Of a stretch of 64,000 bases of DNA, positions 17,951 to 27,440 are shown in pieces. The translations under genes were made by a program, and so were the position numbers. The first letter of the stretch is position 1. The number at the start of each line of letters is the position of its first letter. The notes under the pieces are model-generated. The model worked only from the letters and a program-made list of their open reading frames with translations, had not been told where the DNA came from and did no database searches. The stretch is from Actinomycetota bacterium (GTDB lineage: Bacteria; Actinomycetota; Acidimicrobiia; Acidimicrobiales; Ilumatobacteraceae): NCBI GenBank assembly GCA_005790505.1, contig SXUP01000017.1, forward strand, positions 1 through 64,000. Reading direction: 5' to 3'.

Positions 17951-18651
17951 CACGCATTGGTTTATTGCTTGTTGGGCACATTGATGCTGGAAGTCTCCAC
18001 ATTGGGGGGGATTATCCGGAGTTGTATGCGAAGTTACTGCAACGTCACAACATTGAACTGACGACATACCGCTGTGACGAGGGGCAAATGCCAAATGCAC
18101 TGAGTGATCAAGAGGGATGGCTGTGTTCACCGAGTCGACTGAGCGTGTATGACGATATTGCGTGGCTGCGCGATGTTGAGCACTTGCTGCGAGACATCGT
18201 TGCGACAGAAACTCCCTATGTCGGGATCTGTTTTGGGCATCAACTGATGGCCCAGGCACTTGGGGCCGTTGTTAAAAAATCAGAGTATGGCTGGGGAATT
18301 GGTCGCAAAGATTATGAGATTCATCTTGCCCAACCGTGGATGTTGCCTTCTGCCAAGCAGATCCGTTTGGCAGCGAGCCACCAAGACCAAGTGATGTCTC
18401 TGCCAGATGGGACTCAATTGTTGGCGTCAAGTGACTACTGCCCAATCGGGGGGATGCAGATAGGTGAGCGCGCTTGGACACTGCAAGTGCATCCCGAATT
18501 CAGCCCTGACTTGGCGAGTAGTTTGCTCGCCACTCGTCAACAATTATTTGGGCAAGAAAAAGTAGTGAAAGCACTCACTACGCTGCAAATGCCTCTTGAC
18601 CAAGAACTGGTTGCAGGTTGGATCGCAGAATTTTTCAAATTATGCGGCTGA
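17947..18651 (+). CDS. Class I glutamine amidotransferase-like protein
   Basis: 234 residues from the ATG at 17947 (ATGA overlap with the monooxygenase). The nucleophile elbow is GICFGHQLMAQALG (Cys about 95) and the His-Glu pair is in QVHPEF (about 181-183), so the catalytic triad is complete. It resembles stand-alone GMP-synthase-type amidotransferase proteins (YfeJ-like) that hydrolyse glutamine or gamma-glutamyl compounds. The coupling to an SsuD-like enzyme suggests a shared catabolic route, perhaps release of a gamma-glutamyl amine; the substrate is inference. Confidence 0.82.
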   Translation: MTRIGLLLVGHIDAGSLHIGGDYPELYAKLLQRHNIELTTYRCDEGQMPNALSDQEGWLCSPSRLSVYDDIAWLRDVEHLLRDIVATETPYVGICFGHQLMAQALGAVVKKSEYGWGIGRKDYEIHLAQPWMLPSAKQIRLAASHQDQVMSLPDGTQLLASSDYCPIGGMQIGERAWTLQVHPEFSPDLASSLLATRQQLFGQEKVVKALTTLQMPLDQELVAGWIAEFFKLCG

Positions 18652-19199
18652 ATCGTGGCTTGGTGGTGGACATGGCAGCCCAAATCGCCGACGCCGAAGG
18701 GATTGACGCCGTCACATTAACTCGTATTGCAATCGATGCTGGAGTCAAACAACCTGCTTTATATCGTCATGTCACGGGTATTGAAGAACTCTGGAAGTTG
18801 CTATCGCTGCGTGCGCGTGAAGAACTTGTGACAACACTTCAAGATGCCATGGTTGGAACAAGTCGTGAGTCCTCGGTCACCGCGATAGCACACGCATGGA
18901 GATTGTTTGTGCAGCAACACCCAGGGCTTTATAGTGCGACGGACCGAGTTCCATCAGTGGGCGATCGCGACATTGAACTATCACTTGGGCGCGTTGTAAG
19001 CACTCTAAGTAAGTCTCTGGAGGGGTACCGACTCACAGAAACTCAGCGTGTGCATTGCGCACGCTCTTTGCGAAGTGCAATACATGGCTTTTGTGTTCTT
19101 GAAAAAGATAATGGCCATCCAGAGCCATATGCCATTGATAAGAGCCTCAAACAATTATTGGGACTCTTTTGTCGAGGCATTGAAGCACTTGAAAAATAA
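18642..19199 (+). CDS. TetR family transcriptional regulator
   Basis: 185 residues from the ATG at 18642, overlapping the previous gene by 10 bases. The N-terminal helix-turn-helix is clear (VDMAAQIADAEGIDAVTLTRIAIDAGVKQPALYRHVTG), followed by a helical ligand domain of the TetR_C type (LRSAIHGFCVLEKDNG). Third gene of the monooxygenase operon, so it probably senses the substrate or product of that route and represses the operon. Its stop lies inside a hairpin that may terminate transcription from both sides. Confidence 0.86.
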   Translation: MRLNRGLVVDMAAQIADAEGIDAVTLTRIAIDAGVKQPALYRHVTGIEELWKLLSLRAREELVTTLQDAMVGTSRESSVTAIAHAWRLFVQQHPGLYSATDRVPSVGDRDIELSLGRVVSTLSKSLEGYRLTETQRVHCARSLRSAIHGFCVLEKDNGHPEPYAIDKSLKQLLGLFCRGIEALEK

Positions 19200-19241
19200 T
19201 AAAAGCAACAATTATTTTGTCAGCAACAAGTGCTTATTATT
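19195..19241. terminator. Probable bidirectional terminator
   Basis: AATAATAAAAGCA (19195-19207) pairs with TGCTTATTATT (19231-19241), with a two-base bulge and a loop of about 23 bases, followed by T-rich sequence on the plus side and on the minus side. It lies between two convergent TetR genes. It is AT-rich, so the stem is only moderately stable. Confidence 0.5.
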
Positions 19242-19242
19242 T

Positions 19243-19887
19243 TTATGGACTCAACATTTTGGCAAGCGCTTGGTACAACGGAATCCATGACTCGTCTGGA
19301 ACACGGGGAAGTCCGGAAAATTGTAAAATTGCCAGTCCAGTTGGAACTGCCAAGAACAACATGGCGACAAGTTGCGGATCTAAGTCTGTTTGCAATTCTC
19401 CAGAGGCAATTGCGTCATTGATAATTTTTTGATACGTCGCAAAGTGTTCTTCGAGGCGCGGTAAATATTTTGAGTCTTTGCCCTTGTCACGCCACGACAC
19501 GTAGTACGCCTCGAGCAAAAGCACTTGAGCTGCTGTTGGGCCAGTGTCAGAACGATTTCGCGGAACCAGAGCGGCAATTTGAAGAAGCCATTGTTTTGAT
19601 TGAGATTCCTCATATTTTGCGAGATTTTGAATATTCGATGCGAGTTGTGCATTCAGGGCTTCTTCTAGGGCAACGCGAAAAAGAACTTCTTTACTTTCAA
19701 ACCATCTATAGAGAGATCCTGGCGTCAGATTTGCCCGTTTAGCAATACTGGCGATGCGAGCGTAATGGAAACCTTTAAGTGCGATTTCTTCCGTTGTGGC
19801 ATCAAGAATCACTTGCCTTATTCCAAGAGCCCATGGTCTTCTATGTCTCCCGTCCGAGAAAACGATCATGTTCGGACCTTGAGCCAT
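19243..19887 (-). CDS. TetR family transcriptional regulator
   Basis: 214 residues. DNA-binding domain: ILDATTEEIALKGFHYARIASIAKRANLTPGSLYRWFESKEVLFRVAL. The rest is an all-helical effector domain without a recognised ligand. The ATG at 19887 lies 6 bases after TATGAT, a near-consensus -10, so a leaderless mRNA is likely. Converges on the TetR gene of the monooxygenase operon but is not of the same subfamily. Target unknown; it stands alone between that operon and radA. Confidence 0.86.
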   Translation of the reverse strand: MAQGPNMIVFSDGRHRRPWALGIRQVILDATTEEIALKGFHYARIASIAKRANLTPGSLYRWFESKEVLFRVALEEALNAQLASNIQNLAKYEESQSKQWLLQIAALVPRNRSDTGPTAAQVLLLEAYYVSWRDKGKDSKYLPRLEEHFATYQKIINDAIASGELQTDLDPQLVAMLFLAVPTGLAILQFSGLPRVPDESWIPLYQALAKMLSP

Positions 19888-19893
19888 TCTTCA

Positions 19894-19899
19894 ATCATA
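19894..19899 (-). promoter_or_regulatory. Predicted -10 element, leaderless (TATGAT)
   Basis: TATGAT ends 6 bases before the TetR start at 19887. No clear -35 was found 16-18 bases further up. Confidence 0.55.
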
Positions 19900-20056
19900 G
19901 TAAAGAATGAATCTATAGTTTATCACTGGTGCAAAATAGATATGGGGGTGCTCCGCAGTTATTGAAGCAAAAAATCCTACGGTGAGGGGCGAGTGTGGTC
20001 TGGAATGGACTACACAATTTATTACATACCAAGTGTTGCCCGTTGGCTGAAGAGAT

Positions 20057-21421
20057 TTATTGTGGCATCCCGGCCAGCGTGAGTGCTTCATTGAGAGTAC
20101 TTGCTCGTTGAAGTTTGATGCCTCGCAATTCTTCGGGGGAGTTTGTGGGCACAATGGCGCGCGTAAATCCGAGGCGTGCGGCCTCGGCGAGCCGTCTTGA
20201 AACTTGTGCCGCCTGACGGACTTCGCCTGCCAAGCCAACTTCGCCCACTACAACAAGATCTGCTGGTAGCGGAGTGTTGGTGATGGCAGAAACGAGAGCA
20301 AGACACAGCGCCAAGTCGGCACCAGGTTCAGTGAGGCGAACCCCACCAACGACTGATGCATAAACTTCGTGACCAGAAAGACTTATGCGCGCTCGGCGTT
20401 CAAGAACGGCAAGCAACATTGATAGGCGTCCAGAGTCGACACCTTGAGCGCTGCGTCGTGGGGGAACACCACCCGACACAGCGTTCGTGAGTGCTTGCAG
20501 TTCAACCAGTAACGGACGTTGTCCTTCGAGGGTGGGCACCACTACAGATCCGGGCACACCAGTGCGACGATCGGCAAGAAATAATTGACTTGCGTCGGGC
20601 ACGCCAACTAGGCCCTGTTCGGTCATCTCAAAGAGACCCAACTCATTTGTTGGTCCGTAGCGGTGCTTAGATGCACGCAGAAGTCGAAGCGCATGATGTC
20701 GCTCGCCTTCAAATGACAACACTGTGTCGACAACATGTTCGAGCACGCGTGGTCCGGCAAGACCGCCTTCTTTGGTGACATGTCCGACAAGCACGATTGG
20801 TAGATGACGCCGCTTGGCTTCTTGCACCAAGCGATGCGCACAGCCGCGTACTTGCACAACGGACCCGGGGGTAGAACCCAAGTCAGGGTCGGCGATCATT
20901 TGGATACTGTCAATGACAACGAGACTCGGCTGAACACTGTTGATGGCTGAAACAATGTGGGGTAACGACATTTCTGGAAGCAACCAGAGATCTTCTCGCA
21001 ATGCACCGAGACGCTCTGCGCGCATGCGCACTTGTTGGGCGCTTTCTTCGGCGGTCACATACAGAGTGGTTCCACTCATGTTGGCGAGTAATTGCAAGAG
21101 CAATGTGCTCTTGCCGATGCCGGGTTCCCCGCCGAGCAATGTGACAGAGCCAGGGACAAGACCGCCACCCAAAACACGATCTAGTTCCCCAATGTTGGTG
21201 AGTCTTGGATGACCGACGCTGGCATCAACCTTGCCGATCTGTGTTGGTTCGCCAGCAGGCACGAGTGCCATGCCGGCGGCGAGTGATGTTATTGGTTCGT
21301 CACCACCTTCAAAATCTTCCACAAGTGAGTTCCACGCATCACAAGTGAGACATTTGCCCGACCACTTGGGGTGAGTGGCACCACACTCGGTGCAACGATG
21401 AACAAGACGAATTTTTGCCAC
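20057..21421 (-). CDS. radA: DNA repair protein RadA (Sms)
   Basis: 454 residues, GTG start with AAGG 7 bases upstream. Four-Cys zinc finger at residues about 11-28 (CTECGATHPKWSGKCLTC), RecA-like ATPase with Walker A GGEPGIGKST and Walker B LVVIDSIQ, and a Lon-protease-like C-terminal domain. RadA is a hexameric branch-migration helicase acting in recombination. The RadA-specific KNRFG motif appears here as KHRYG (in SKHRYGPTNELGLFEM), an unusual pair of substitutions. It follows the LppM-like gene by 9 bases, so it is likely at the end of the clpC operon. Confidence 0.95.
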   Translation of the reverse strand: MAKIRLVHRCTECGATHPKWSGKCLTCDAWNSLVEDFEGGDEPITSLAAGMALVPAGEPTQIGKVDASVGHPRLTNIGELDRVLGGGLVPGSVTLLGGEPGIGKSTLLLQLLANMSGTTLYVTAEESAQQVRMRAERLGALREDLWLLPEMSLPHIVSAINSVQPSLVVIDSIQMIADPDLGSTPGSVVQVRGCAHRLVQEAKRRHLPIVLVGHVTKEGGLAGPRVLEHVVDTVLSFEGERHHALRLLRASKHRYGPTNELGLFEMTEQGLVGVPDASQLFLADRRTGVPGSVVVPTLEGQRPLLVELQALTNAVSGGVPPRRSAQGVDSGRLSMLLAVLERRARISLSGHEVYASVVGGVRLTEPGADLALCLALVSAITNTPLPADLVVVGEVGLAGEVRQAAQVSRRLAEAARLGFTRAIVPTNSPEELRGIKLQRASTLNEALTLAGMPQ

Positions 21422-21430
21422 AGGTCAACC

Positions 21431-22210
21431 TTAGAAGCGGGGTGTTCGCTTTTCTTGAGCTCGAATCACCATGCCAAGCAAAATCAGCATTGCAATGACC
21501 CACAATGCAATAAGCAACTTTAGGACTGGTTGCGCTACACGCGCCACACTTGAGGCGATATCGAGATTTTCTGTTGTGCTGGCAAGATTGATTGAGGTTC
21601 CGTCCATGGGTACTCGCCATGTGAGCGAACCATTACTCACACTGGCAGTAGTGGCCAGAATTTTTCCAGGCAAAACTGCTTCGAAGGTTATTGCGACAGC
21701 ATCACCGAGGTCTAGCCCGGACCGCTTTACCTCGGCTGCATACGGAGCACCCCCTAACAATCCGAGTGTTTTGTCATCCACAAATGATTCGAGTCCACCT
21801 GTGACCTCAAGGCGACCTGCAAGAGCCCAAGTTGTGTTGGTGTCTTTGCCTGAGCGCGTGATGAGTAGATCATGCAGAGGACCCTTTGGTCCGCTCACCT
21901 GTGCAAGCAATGCATTTGCTGTTGCGGCGTTAGGAAATGTGTGCGACAGAACTAGTTGCAGACCACCATCCTTGGTTGGTTTTGGTTTTTGTGCTTTCCA
22001 TCCGGCAGCTAAAATATCGTCAAGTCGCAGATCGGTCGCAATTGTTGGCTCGGCGGTCACGATGTCTTTGTCGGCAGTTGCCGTGAGAGTAATAATTCCG
22101 CTGCCGTTGGCATTGACATCCAAATGTATAACGACATCAACTCGGCAGGCCGAGAGAATGATTACTGCGCCCAAGGTGGACGCTATGAGAATATGACGCC
22201 GAAGCGTCAC
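21431..22210 (-). CDS. LppM-like lipoprotein with C-terminal membrane anchor
   Basis: 259 residues. Lipoprotein signal peptide with lipobox LSAC (Cys about 22), an LppM/DUF3153-like beta domain (DVVIHLDVNANGSGIITLTATADKD is its start), and a membrane helix near 227-248 followed by a short basic tail. The mycobacterial LppM acts at the cell envelope; the same role here is only by family. It overlaps the clpC stop (ATGA at 22207-22210), so it is translated with clpC. Confidence 0.82.
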   Translation of the reverse strand: MTLRRHILIASTLGAVIILSACRVDVVIHLDVNANGSGIITLTATADKDIVTAEPTIATDLRLDDILAAGWKAQKPKPTKDGGLQLVLSHTFPNAATANALLAQVSGPKGPLHDLLITRSGKDTNTTWALAGRLEVTGGLESFVDDKTLGLLGGAPYAAEVKRSGLDLGDAVAITFEAVLPGKILATTASVSNGSLTWRVPMDGTSINLASTTENLDIASSVARVAQPVLKLLIALWVIAMLILLGMVIRAQEKRTPRF

Positions 22211-24747
22211 TCGGGTGTCGCGGCACCGTCTCCGGCGCCAGCGAGTTCTACTGAACTTGGAGGCACAAAACCTTCCACCGCTCGGAAGGAAAGTCGCTTT
22301 TGGTCTGCATTTTCCGGGTCGTCTTCAGTGTCAACGACAATAATTTCTCCGGCGTTGAATTGCTTGAACAGGATTTTTTCTGACAATTCATCTTCAATCA
22401 GGCGTTGGATGGCACGGCGCAACGGACGTGCTCCAAGTTGTGGATCGTAGCCCTTGTCGGCAAGGTGCTCTTTTGCATTTTGCGTCAGTTCAAGACCAAG
22501 CCCTTGGCTTTCAAGTTGACTTGTAAGTCTCTTGATCATGAAGTCCACCATCTGGATGACTTCTGGCTTGGACAACTCATGGAAGACGATTGTTTCGTCT
22601 ACACGGTTCAAAAATTCTGGTCTGAAATGCGCCTTCAGCGCATCGTTGACTTTGGCTTTCATTCGCTCGTATGAGACTGCCTCGTCACCCTTGGTGAAAC
22701 CCACATTGCCTTTACGCAACTCTGCAGTTCCGAGGTTTGATGTCATGATCAAAACTGTATTGCGGAAGTCAACCGAGCGACCCTGACTGTCAGTGAGGCG
22801 TCCTTCTTCAAGGATTTGCAACAAAGTATTGAAGACATCAGGATGCGCTTTTTCGATCTCGTCAAACAATACGACGGAGAAAGGTTTGCGCCTGACGGCC
22901 TCGGTGAGTTGGCCACCTTCTTCATATCCGATGTAGCCCGGAGGTGAACCAACAAGGCGACTCACAGTGTGCTTTTCCATGTATTCGCTCATGTCAAGGG
23001 TGATGAGTGCTTTGTCATCGCCAAACAAAAACTCGGCGAGTGTCTTGGCAAGTTCGGTTTTTCCGACTCCAGTTGGTCCCAAGAAAATAAAGGAGCCGCT
23101 GGGGCGACGTGGATCTTTTAGACCCGCCCGTGTTCGCCTGATGCTTTGACTGACGGATTTGACGGCGTTATCTTGACCGATCATTCGCTTGTGTAGTTCG
23201 GCTTCCATGTTGAGCAGTTTTGATGTTTCCTGCTCGGTGAGTTTGAAGACTGGTATTCCAGTCCAAACACTAAGAACATCGGCAATTGCTTCTTCGTCTA
23301 CTTCGTCAAAAAGGTCGATCCCTTGAGCTTTGATGTCGGTCTCTTTTTGAGAACGTTCTTCAAGCAAAATGCGTTCTTGATCGCGCAAACGACCAGCATC
23401 TTCAAATCGCTGTTCTTCAACTGCTTTATTCTTGCCGACCTGGACCTCGGTGATTCTTGCTTCAAGTTCTTTTAGATCTGGCGGAGTCCGCATCCGCTTG
23501 AGGCGCAGACGACTTCCAGCCTCGTCAATAAGGTCGATGGCTTTGTCAGGCAAGTGTCGGTCAGCGATGTAGCGATCGGCCAAATTGGCAGCCGCAACAA
23601 TTGCTTGGTCGGTGATGGTGACGCTGTGGTGCTTTTCATATTTATCACGAACACCCCGAAGTATCTCGATGGTCATTGCAACAGAGGGTTCTTCAACTTT
23701 GACTGGCTGAAACCGACGCTCAAGCGCTGCATCTTTTTCGAGGTGCTTGCGGTATTCGTCAGTGGTTGTGGCGCCGATTGTTTGTAGTTCGCCGCGCGCC
23801 AACATGGGTTTCAAGATGCTGGCCGCGTCGATTGCACCTTCTGCTGCACCCGCACCGACCAAAGTATGAATTTCGTCGATGAACAACACGATGTCTCCGC
23901 GAGATTTGATTTCTTTGAGAACTTTTTTAAGGCGCTCTTCAAAGTCACCGCGGTAACGGCTACCAGCAACGAGTGCCCCGAGGTCAAGTGTGTACAACTG
24001 CTTGTCTTTGAGGGTCTCTGGAACATTGTCATCCACGATGCGCTGAGCAAGACCTTCGACAATTGCGGTCTTGCCGACACCTGGTTCGCCGATCAAGACA
24101 GGATTGTTTTTGGTGCGACGAGACAAGATTTGCATCACGCGTTCAAGTTCTCTTTCCCGACCAATCATCGGGTCGAGTTTTCTTTCGCGAGCAAGTTGGG
24201 TGAGATTGCGTCCGAATTGGTCAAGAATCTGGCTTCCGCCTTTTTCTCCTTGTTCGTCCTTGCCACCACTTGAGCCAGATGATTGCGAGTCTGCTTTGCC
24301 GGCGGGACCTTGGTAACCCGACAACAGTTGGATCACTTGTTGGCGCACTCGAGAGAGGTCTGCTCCGAGTTTGACCAAGACCTGGGCGGCAACTCCTTCA
24401 CCTTCGCGAATAAGTCCAAGCAAGATGTGCTCGGTGCCGATGTAATTGTGACCGAGTTGCAGCGCCTCACGCAAGGACAACTCAAGAACTTTTTTTGCGC
24501 GGGGGGTAAACGGAATGTGTCCTGATGGCGAGGACCCACCTTGACCGATGATTTCTTCTACTTGGGCGCGAACTGCTTCGAGCGAAATACCGAGTGACTC
24601 AAGTGCCTTGGCAGCGACGCCTTCGCCCTCGTGAATAAGCCCGAGCAAGATGTGCTCGGTGCCGATGTATGAGTGATTGAGAAGGCGAGCTTCTTCTTGT
24701 GCAAGAACTACTACTCGTCGGGCCCTGTCAGTAAAGCGTTCGAACAA
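22207..24747 (-). CDS. clpC: ATP-dependent Clp protease ATPase subunit ClpC
   Basis: 846 residues from TTG at 24747. This start restores the usual family N-terminus ((M)[31 protein letters not shown]) and has AAGGTGG 5 bases upstream; an ATG nine codons earlier (24774) has no such site. Domains in order: two Clp_N repeats (1-150), AAA-1 with [12 protein letters not shown]/middle segment (about 410-460), AAA-2 with GPTGVGKTE, and the D2-small domain. ClpC unfolds substrates for ClpP. The 3' end overlaps the LppM-like gene. Confidence 0.95.
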   Translation of the reverse strand: MFERFTDRARRVVVLAQEEARLLNHSYIGTEHILLGLIHEGEGVAAKALESLGISLEAVRAQVEEIIGQGGSSPSGHIPFTPRAKKVLELSLREALQLGHNYIGTEHILLGLIREGEGVAAQVLVKLGADLSRVRQQVIQLLSGYQGPAGKADSQSSGSSGGKDEQGEKGGSQILDQFGRNLTQLARERKLDPMIGRERELERVMQILSRRTKNNPVLIGEPGVGKTAIVEGLAQRIVDDNVPETLKDKQLYTLDLGALVAGSRYRGDFEERLKKVLKEIKSRGDIVLFIDEIHTLVGAGAAEGAIDAASILKPMLARGELQTIGATTTDEYRKHLEKDAALERRFQPVKVEEPSVAMTIEILRGVRDKYEKHHSVTITDQAIVAAANLADRYIADRHLPDKAIDLIDEAGSRLRLKRMRTPPDLKELEARITEVQVGKNKAVEEQRFEDAGRLRDQERILLEERSQKETDIKAQGIDLFDEVDEEAIADVLSVWTGIPVFKLTEQETSKLLNMEAELHKRMIGQDNAVKSVSQSIRRTRAGLKDPRRPSGSFIFLGPTGVGKTELAKTLAEFLFGDDKALITLDMSEYMEKHTVSRLVGSPPGYIGYEEGGQLTEAVRRKPFSVVLFDEIEKAHPDVFNTLLQILEEGRLTDSQGRSVDFRNTVLIMTSNLGTAELRKGNVGFTKGDEAVSYERMKAKVNDALKAHFRPEFLNRVDETIVFHELSKPEVIQMVDFMIKRLTSQLESQGLGLELTQNAKEHLADKGYDPQLGARPLRRAIQRLIEDELSEKILFKQFNAGEIIVVDTEDDPENADQKRLSFRAVEGFVPPSSVELAGAGDGAATPE

Positions 24748-24849
24748 GTTGACCACCTTGTAATTGGAATACATTGATTCATCGCCACGATTAGGTGGGA
24801 CTGGCTTTATTGTATCGGCACAGTGGGGAAGTGTCGTGCTGTAATGCCG

Positions 24850-24855
24850 TATCCT
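24850..24855 (+). promoter_or_regulatory. Predicted -10 element, leaderless (TATCCT)
   Basis: TATCCT ends 7 bases before the GTG at 24863. The only Shine-Dalgarno-like AAGG is one base from that GTG, too close to work. Confidence 0.5.
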
Positions 24856-24862
24856 GCAAGGT

Positions 24863-25840
24863 GTGACTTCTTCCCCACTCCTTGCGCTGCGGGCGATGGA
24901 GGTCGATCGGCAGCGGGTTGAAATCGCTCTGCGTCAGGCAGTCCACACCCCCGACGTGTATTTGTCCGAGATTGCCTCGCATCTCATTTCGGCTGGGGGA
25001 AAGAGGTTGCGACCTGTTTTATCGCTTGTGGCATCGCAGGTCATGGATGACAATGATGTTTCAGACAATGCAGTTCAGGGCGGAATCTCTTGTGAACTCG
25101 TTCATCTTGGCAGTCTTTATCACGACGATGTCATGGATGAGTCCACCACCAGAAGAGGCGTAGAGACCGTCAATGCCAAATGGGGCAATCTGCAAGCCAT
25201 CTTGGCAGGTGATTTTTTACTGGCGCGAGCCTCCGAGATCGCTGCTTCGTTAGGGAATGAAATCGCTGGGTTGTTGGCACGCACTATTGGCCGACTGTGT
25301 GAAGGACAAATTGAAGAACTACGCCACACCTACAATGTGGCTCGCCCCGTTGAGTCCTATCTGAATTCAATTGAAGGCAAAACTGCGTCGTTGTATTCAA
25401 CTGCTGCCCGCATTGGTGGGCTTGTTGTTGGTTATGAACCTCGCATCGTTGACGCCTTGACTGAATACGGGCTCGCCTACGGTCATGTCTTTCAAATAGT
25501 GGACGACATTCTTGATATCACTGCAACAGACGAAGAACTTGGTAAACCAGCGGGCCATGACATGGTGGAGGGGGTCTACACATTGCCGGTGCTTGCCACC
25601 CTGGCGGCAGGCGGACCGGCCGCTGCGGAGCTAACTGCACTACTAGGAAAACCTCTCAATCAAGCGGAGTGTGAAAAAGTGCTAGAGATTGTGCGTGCCA
25701 ACGGTGGCGTTGCAAACGCTATTGGTCGGGCTCGTGCGTACGTGGCTCGGGCTGAAGCTGCTTGCGATGCTTTTCCTGATACTGCAGCATCGCGTGCGAT
25801 GCGCTCGGCCACATCTGTTTTGCTGTCCTCCGTCGAGTAA
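24863..25840 (+). CDS. Trans-isoprenyl diphosphate synthase
   Basis: 325 residues, GTG start supported by promoter spacing. Both aspartate-rich Mg-binding motifs are present: LYHDDVMDES (first, about residue 87-93) and FQIVDDILDIT (second, about 212-218), plus GGKRLRP near the N-terminus. It condenses isopentenyl diphosphate with an allylic primer; the length of the product (for example the menaquinone side chain) cannot be read off with confidence. Divergent from clpC; convergent, without gap, with the flavoprotein at 25841. Confidence 0.92.
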   Translation: MTSSPLLALRAMEVDRQRVEIALRQAVHTPDVYLSEIASHLISAGGKRLRPVLSLVASQVMDDNDVSDNAVQGGISCELVHLGSLYHDDVMDESTTRRGVETVNAKWGNLQAILAGDFLLARASEIAASLGNEIAGLLARTIGRLCEGQIEELRHTYNVARPVESYLNSIEGKTASLYSTAARIGGLVVGYEPRIVDALTEYGLAYGHVFQIVDDILDITATDEELGKPAGHDMVEGVYTLPVLATLAAGGPAAAELTALLGKPLNQAECEKVLEIVRANGGVANAIGRARAYVARAEAACDAFPDTAASRAMRSATSVLLSSVE

Positions 25841-26785
25841 CTAGTTTGCCATCACAAATCTGGCGGCATGGAGTCCACTCAGGGCGGCACCTTCTACCTT
25901 TGCTCCTTTGAAAGCATCACCTGCAAGTAGCAACGAGTGGTCATCTGTTGACCAAAAATATTCTGGCCACAAAACCTTGGGTGTTGCAAAGCGCCACTTT
26001 TTAACTTGTGATTCAACAATGGTGAGTCCCCTGAGGTAAGGCTTGCCTGCCGCCACAAGTAATTCATGTTGTTGTTCAAGCGACAGATCCCAGTTCTTGC
26101 GACTGAATTCGGGATTGGCATTCAAAGTCAGTGCCGGATATGCAGAGACACCTTTTACCATGTTGTCCGCCACAAATTGGAAAGTATCATCTGGATTCTG
26201 CAGGCCACCAGGTGCGGCGATGGAGTTTTTTCCCGTGTATGTCAGCAGTAGTGCGATTGTTCTGTCGTAGTCGGTGCCACGCAAAGCCTCCGGAAGTTCT
26301 ATGCCTGCCGTATACAACAAAGAGTACGACTGAGGAACTGGACATGTCGAGATCAAGACATCACATGTCAATTCCGTTGCGTCGTCTATTTGTACAATCC
26401 ATCCAGAACTCGTGCGGGCGATTGAAAAGACAAGGGTGTCGCAACGAACGTCGAGTCCAGACGCCATGTACTTGGCAACACTGTTCATTCCGCGCGCGCC
26501 GATGTATCGCGGGTGACCATCATCACTGCTAAAGCCACGGCACCACTCGTGGACAACACCGGCGGTTGTCCATTCATGCACTAATTGCCCAAAATCATCA
26601 GAGCGAACTGTAAAAAATTGTGCACCATGATCAACAACTGCGTCCCCGATACGGCGAGTCGCCATCCGCCCGCCGACTGACGATCCCTTGTCAAGAACGG
26701 TGACACTATGACCCTCACGAGTCAAGGTCCGTGCTGCAGTAAGTCCGGCCATACCGGCACCGACAATGATGATTCGCTTCTTCAT
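25841..26785 (-). CDS. FAD-dependent amine-oxidase/renalase-like oxidoreductase
   Basis: 314 residues from the ATG at 26785; a TTG two codons earlier is also possible. The N-terminal FAD dinucleotide fold is clear (RIIIVGAGMAGLTAARTLTREGHSVTVLDKGSSVGGRMATRR), followed by DHGAQFFTVR, the renalase-type substrate-side segment, and a C-terminal FAD-binding LLLAGDAFKGAKVEGAALSGLHAA. Function is a soluble flavin oxidase or dehydrogenase; the substrate is unknown. Confidence 0.86.
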   Translation of the reverse strand: MKKRIIIVGAGMAGLTAARTLTREGHSVTVLDKGSSVGGRMATRRIGDAVVDHGAQFFTVRSDDFGQLVHEWTTAGVVHEWCRGFSSDDGHPRYIGARGMNSVAKYMASGLDVRCDTLVFSIARTSSGWIVQIDDATELTCDVLISTCPVPQSYSLLYTAGIELPEALRGTDYDRTIALLLTYTGKNSIAAPGGLQNPDDTFQFVADNMVKGVSAYPALTLNANPEFSRKNWDLSLEQQHELLVAAGKPYLRGLTIVESQVKKWRFATPKVLWPEYFWSTDDHSLLLAGDAFKGAKVEGAALSGLHAARFVMAN

Positions 26786-26835
26786 AAACAATCCAACGCT
26801 AGGAGACAGGCAAGACGTATTCGGAGACGACGCGT

Positions 26836-27345
26836 TTAGCGCAGTTCGTGGACTCGCAAAATAAGTTCACGAGACCAAGTGTCAAGCTGACGACCACTGA
26901 TATGTTCGGTGATTTGAATCGCCTGAGAGGAGTCCTCCAGCATTTGGCTCCAACGGATGTATCCGCCCATGATGCCAATAAGGCGGTCACCGACCTCTTC
27001 TGCGTGGATGACGATTTTTGCTTCTTTGTTAATCAGGTCGCGAAGTTCTGCATAGAACACTCGGAGCCACGCGTCAAGGTCGTCAGCACCGCTGAGTGGT
27101 CGATGTCGAAACGGCATATGCAGTTCGTCATAGGCATGAAGATTATGGGGTGCCGCAATAATTGAGACGACGAAGTCAAAGTGGTTTTCTCTTAACCAAA
27201 TAATCTCTTCTTGACGACGAACACGCCGATGATTGTCACCGTAGCCGCCTGGACGCTCGCAAATTGCGACACGGTCTTTGATGATCCATGTAAAGTTTCT
27301 GGGTGTAATACCTAAGGCCCATTTTCCACGCAATTTCGGGGGCAT
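26836..27345 (-). CDS. Degenerate tyrosine/dual-specificity phosphatase-like protein
   Basis: 169 residues with AGGAG 6 bases before the ATG. The order of elements resembles a small dual-specificity phosphatase: an N-terminal Ile/Trp-rich strand region, an acidic loop (about 68-92) and IVIHAEEVGDRLIGIMGGYIRW. In that segment His114-Ala115-x5-Arg121 aligns with the HCx5R active-site loop, but the catalytic Cys is Ala. It is therefore probably a non-catalytic phosphate-binding protein or a distant relative with another chemistry. Family assignment is by eye. Neighbours (flavoprotein, tilS) give no clear context. Confidence 0.6.
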   Translation of the reverse strand: MPPKLRGKWALGITPRNFTWIIKDRVAICERPGGYGDNHRRVRRQEEIIWLRENHFDFVVSIIAAPHNLHAYDELHMPFRHRPLSGADDLDAWLRVFYAELRDLINKEAKIVIHAEEVGDRLIGIMGGYIRWSQMLEDSSQAIQITEHISGRQLDTWSRELILRVHELR

Positions 27346-27440
27346 TAAGTTCTCCTGCTGATTCTGTTAGTTATGTGCAAACTATTTTGGATGATATTGC
27401 GATGCATAATACATTGATCCGTTACGACGCGAAACATAAC

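Noticed and set aside
21471-22196. 241-codon open frame on the plus strand opposite the LppM-like gene
   Set aside because: It mirrors a real lipoprotein gene with signal peptide and operon overlap; the predicted protein has no recognisable pattern and is Ser/Thr/Arg-rich, as antisense frames are.
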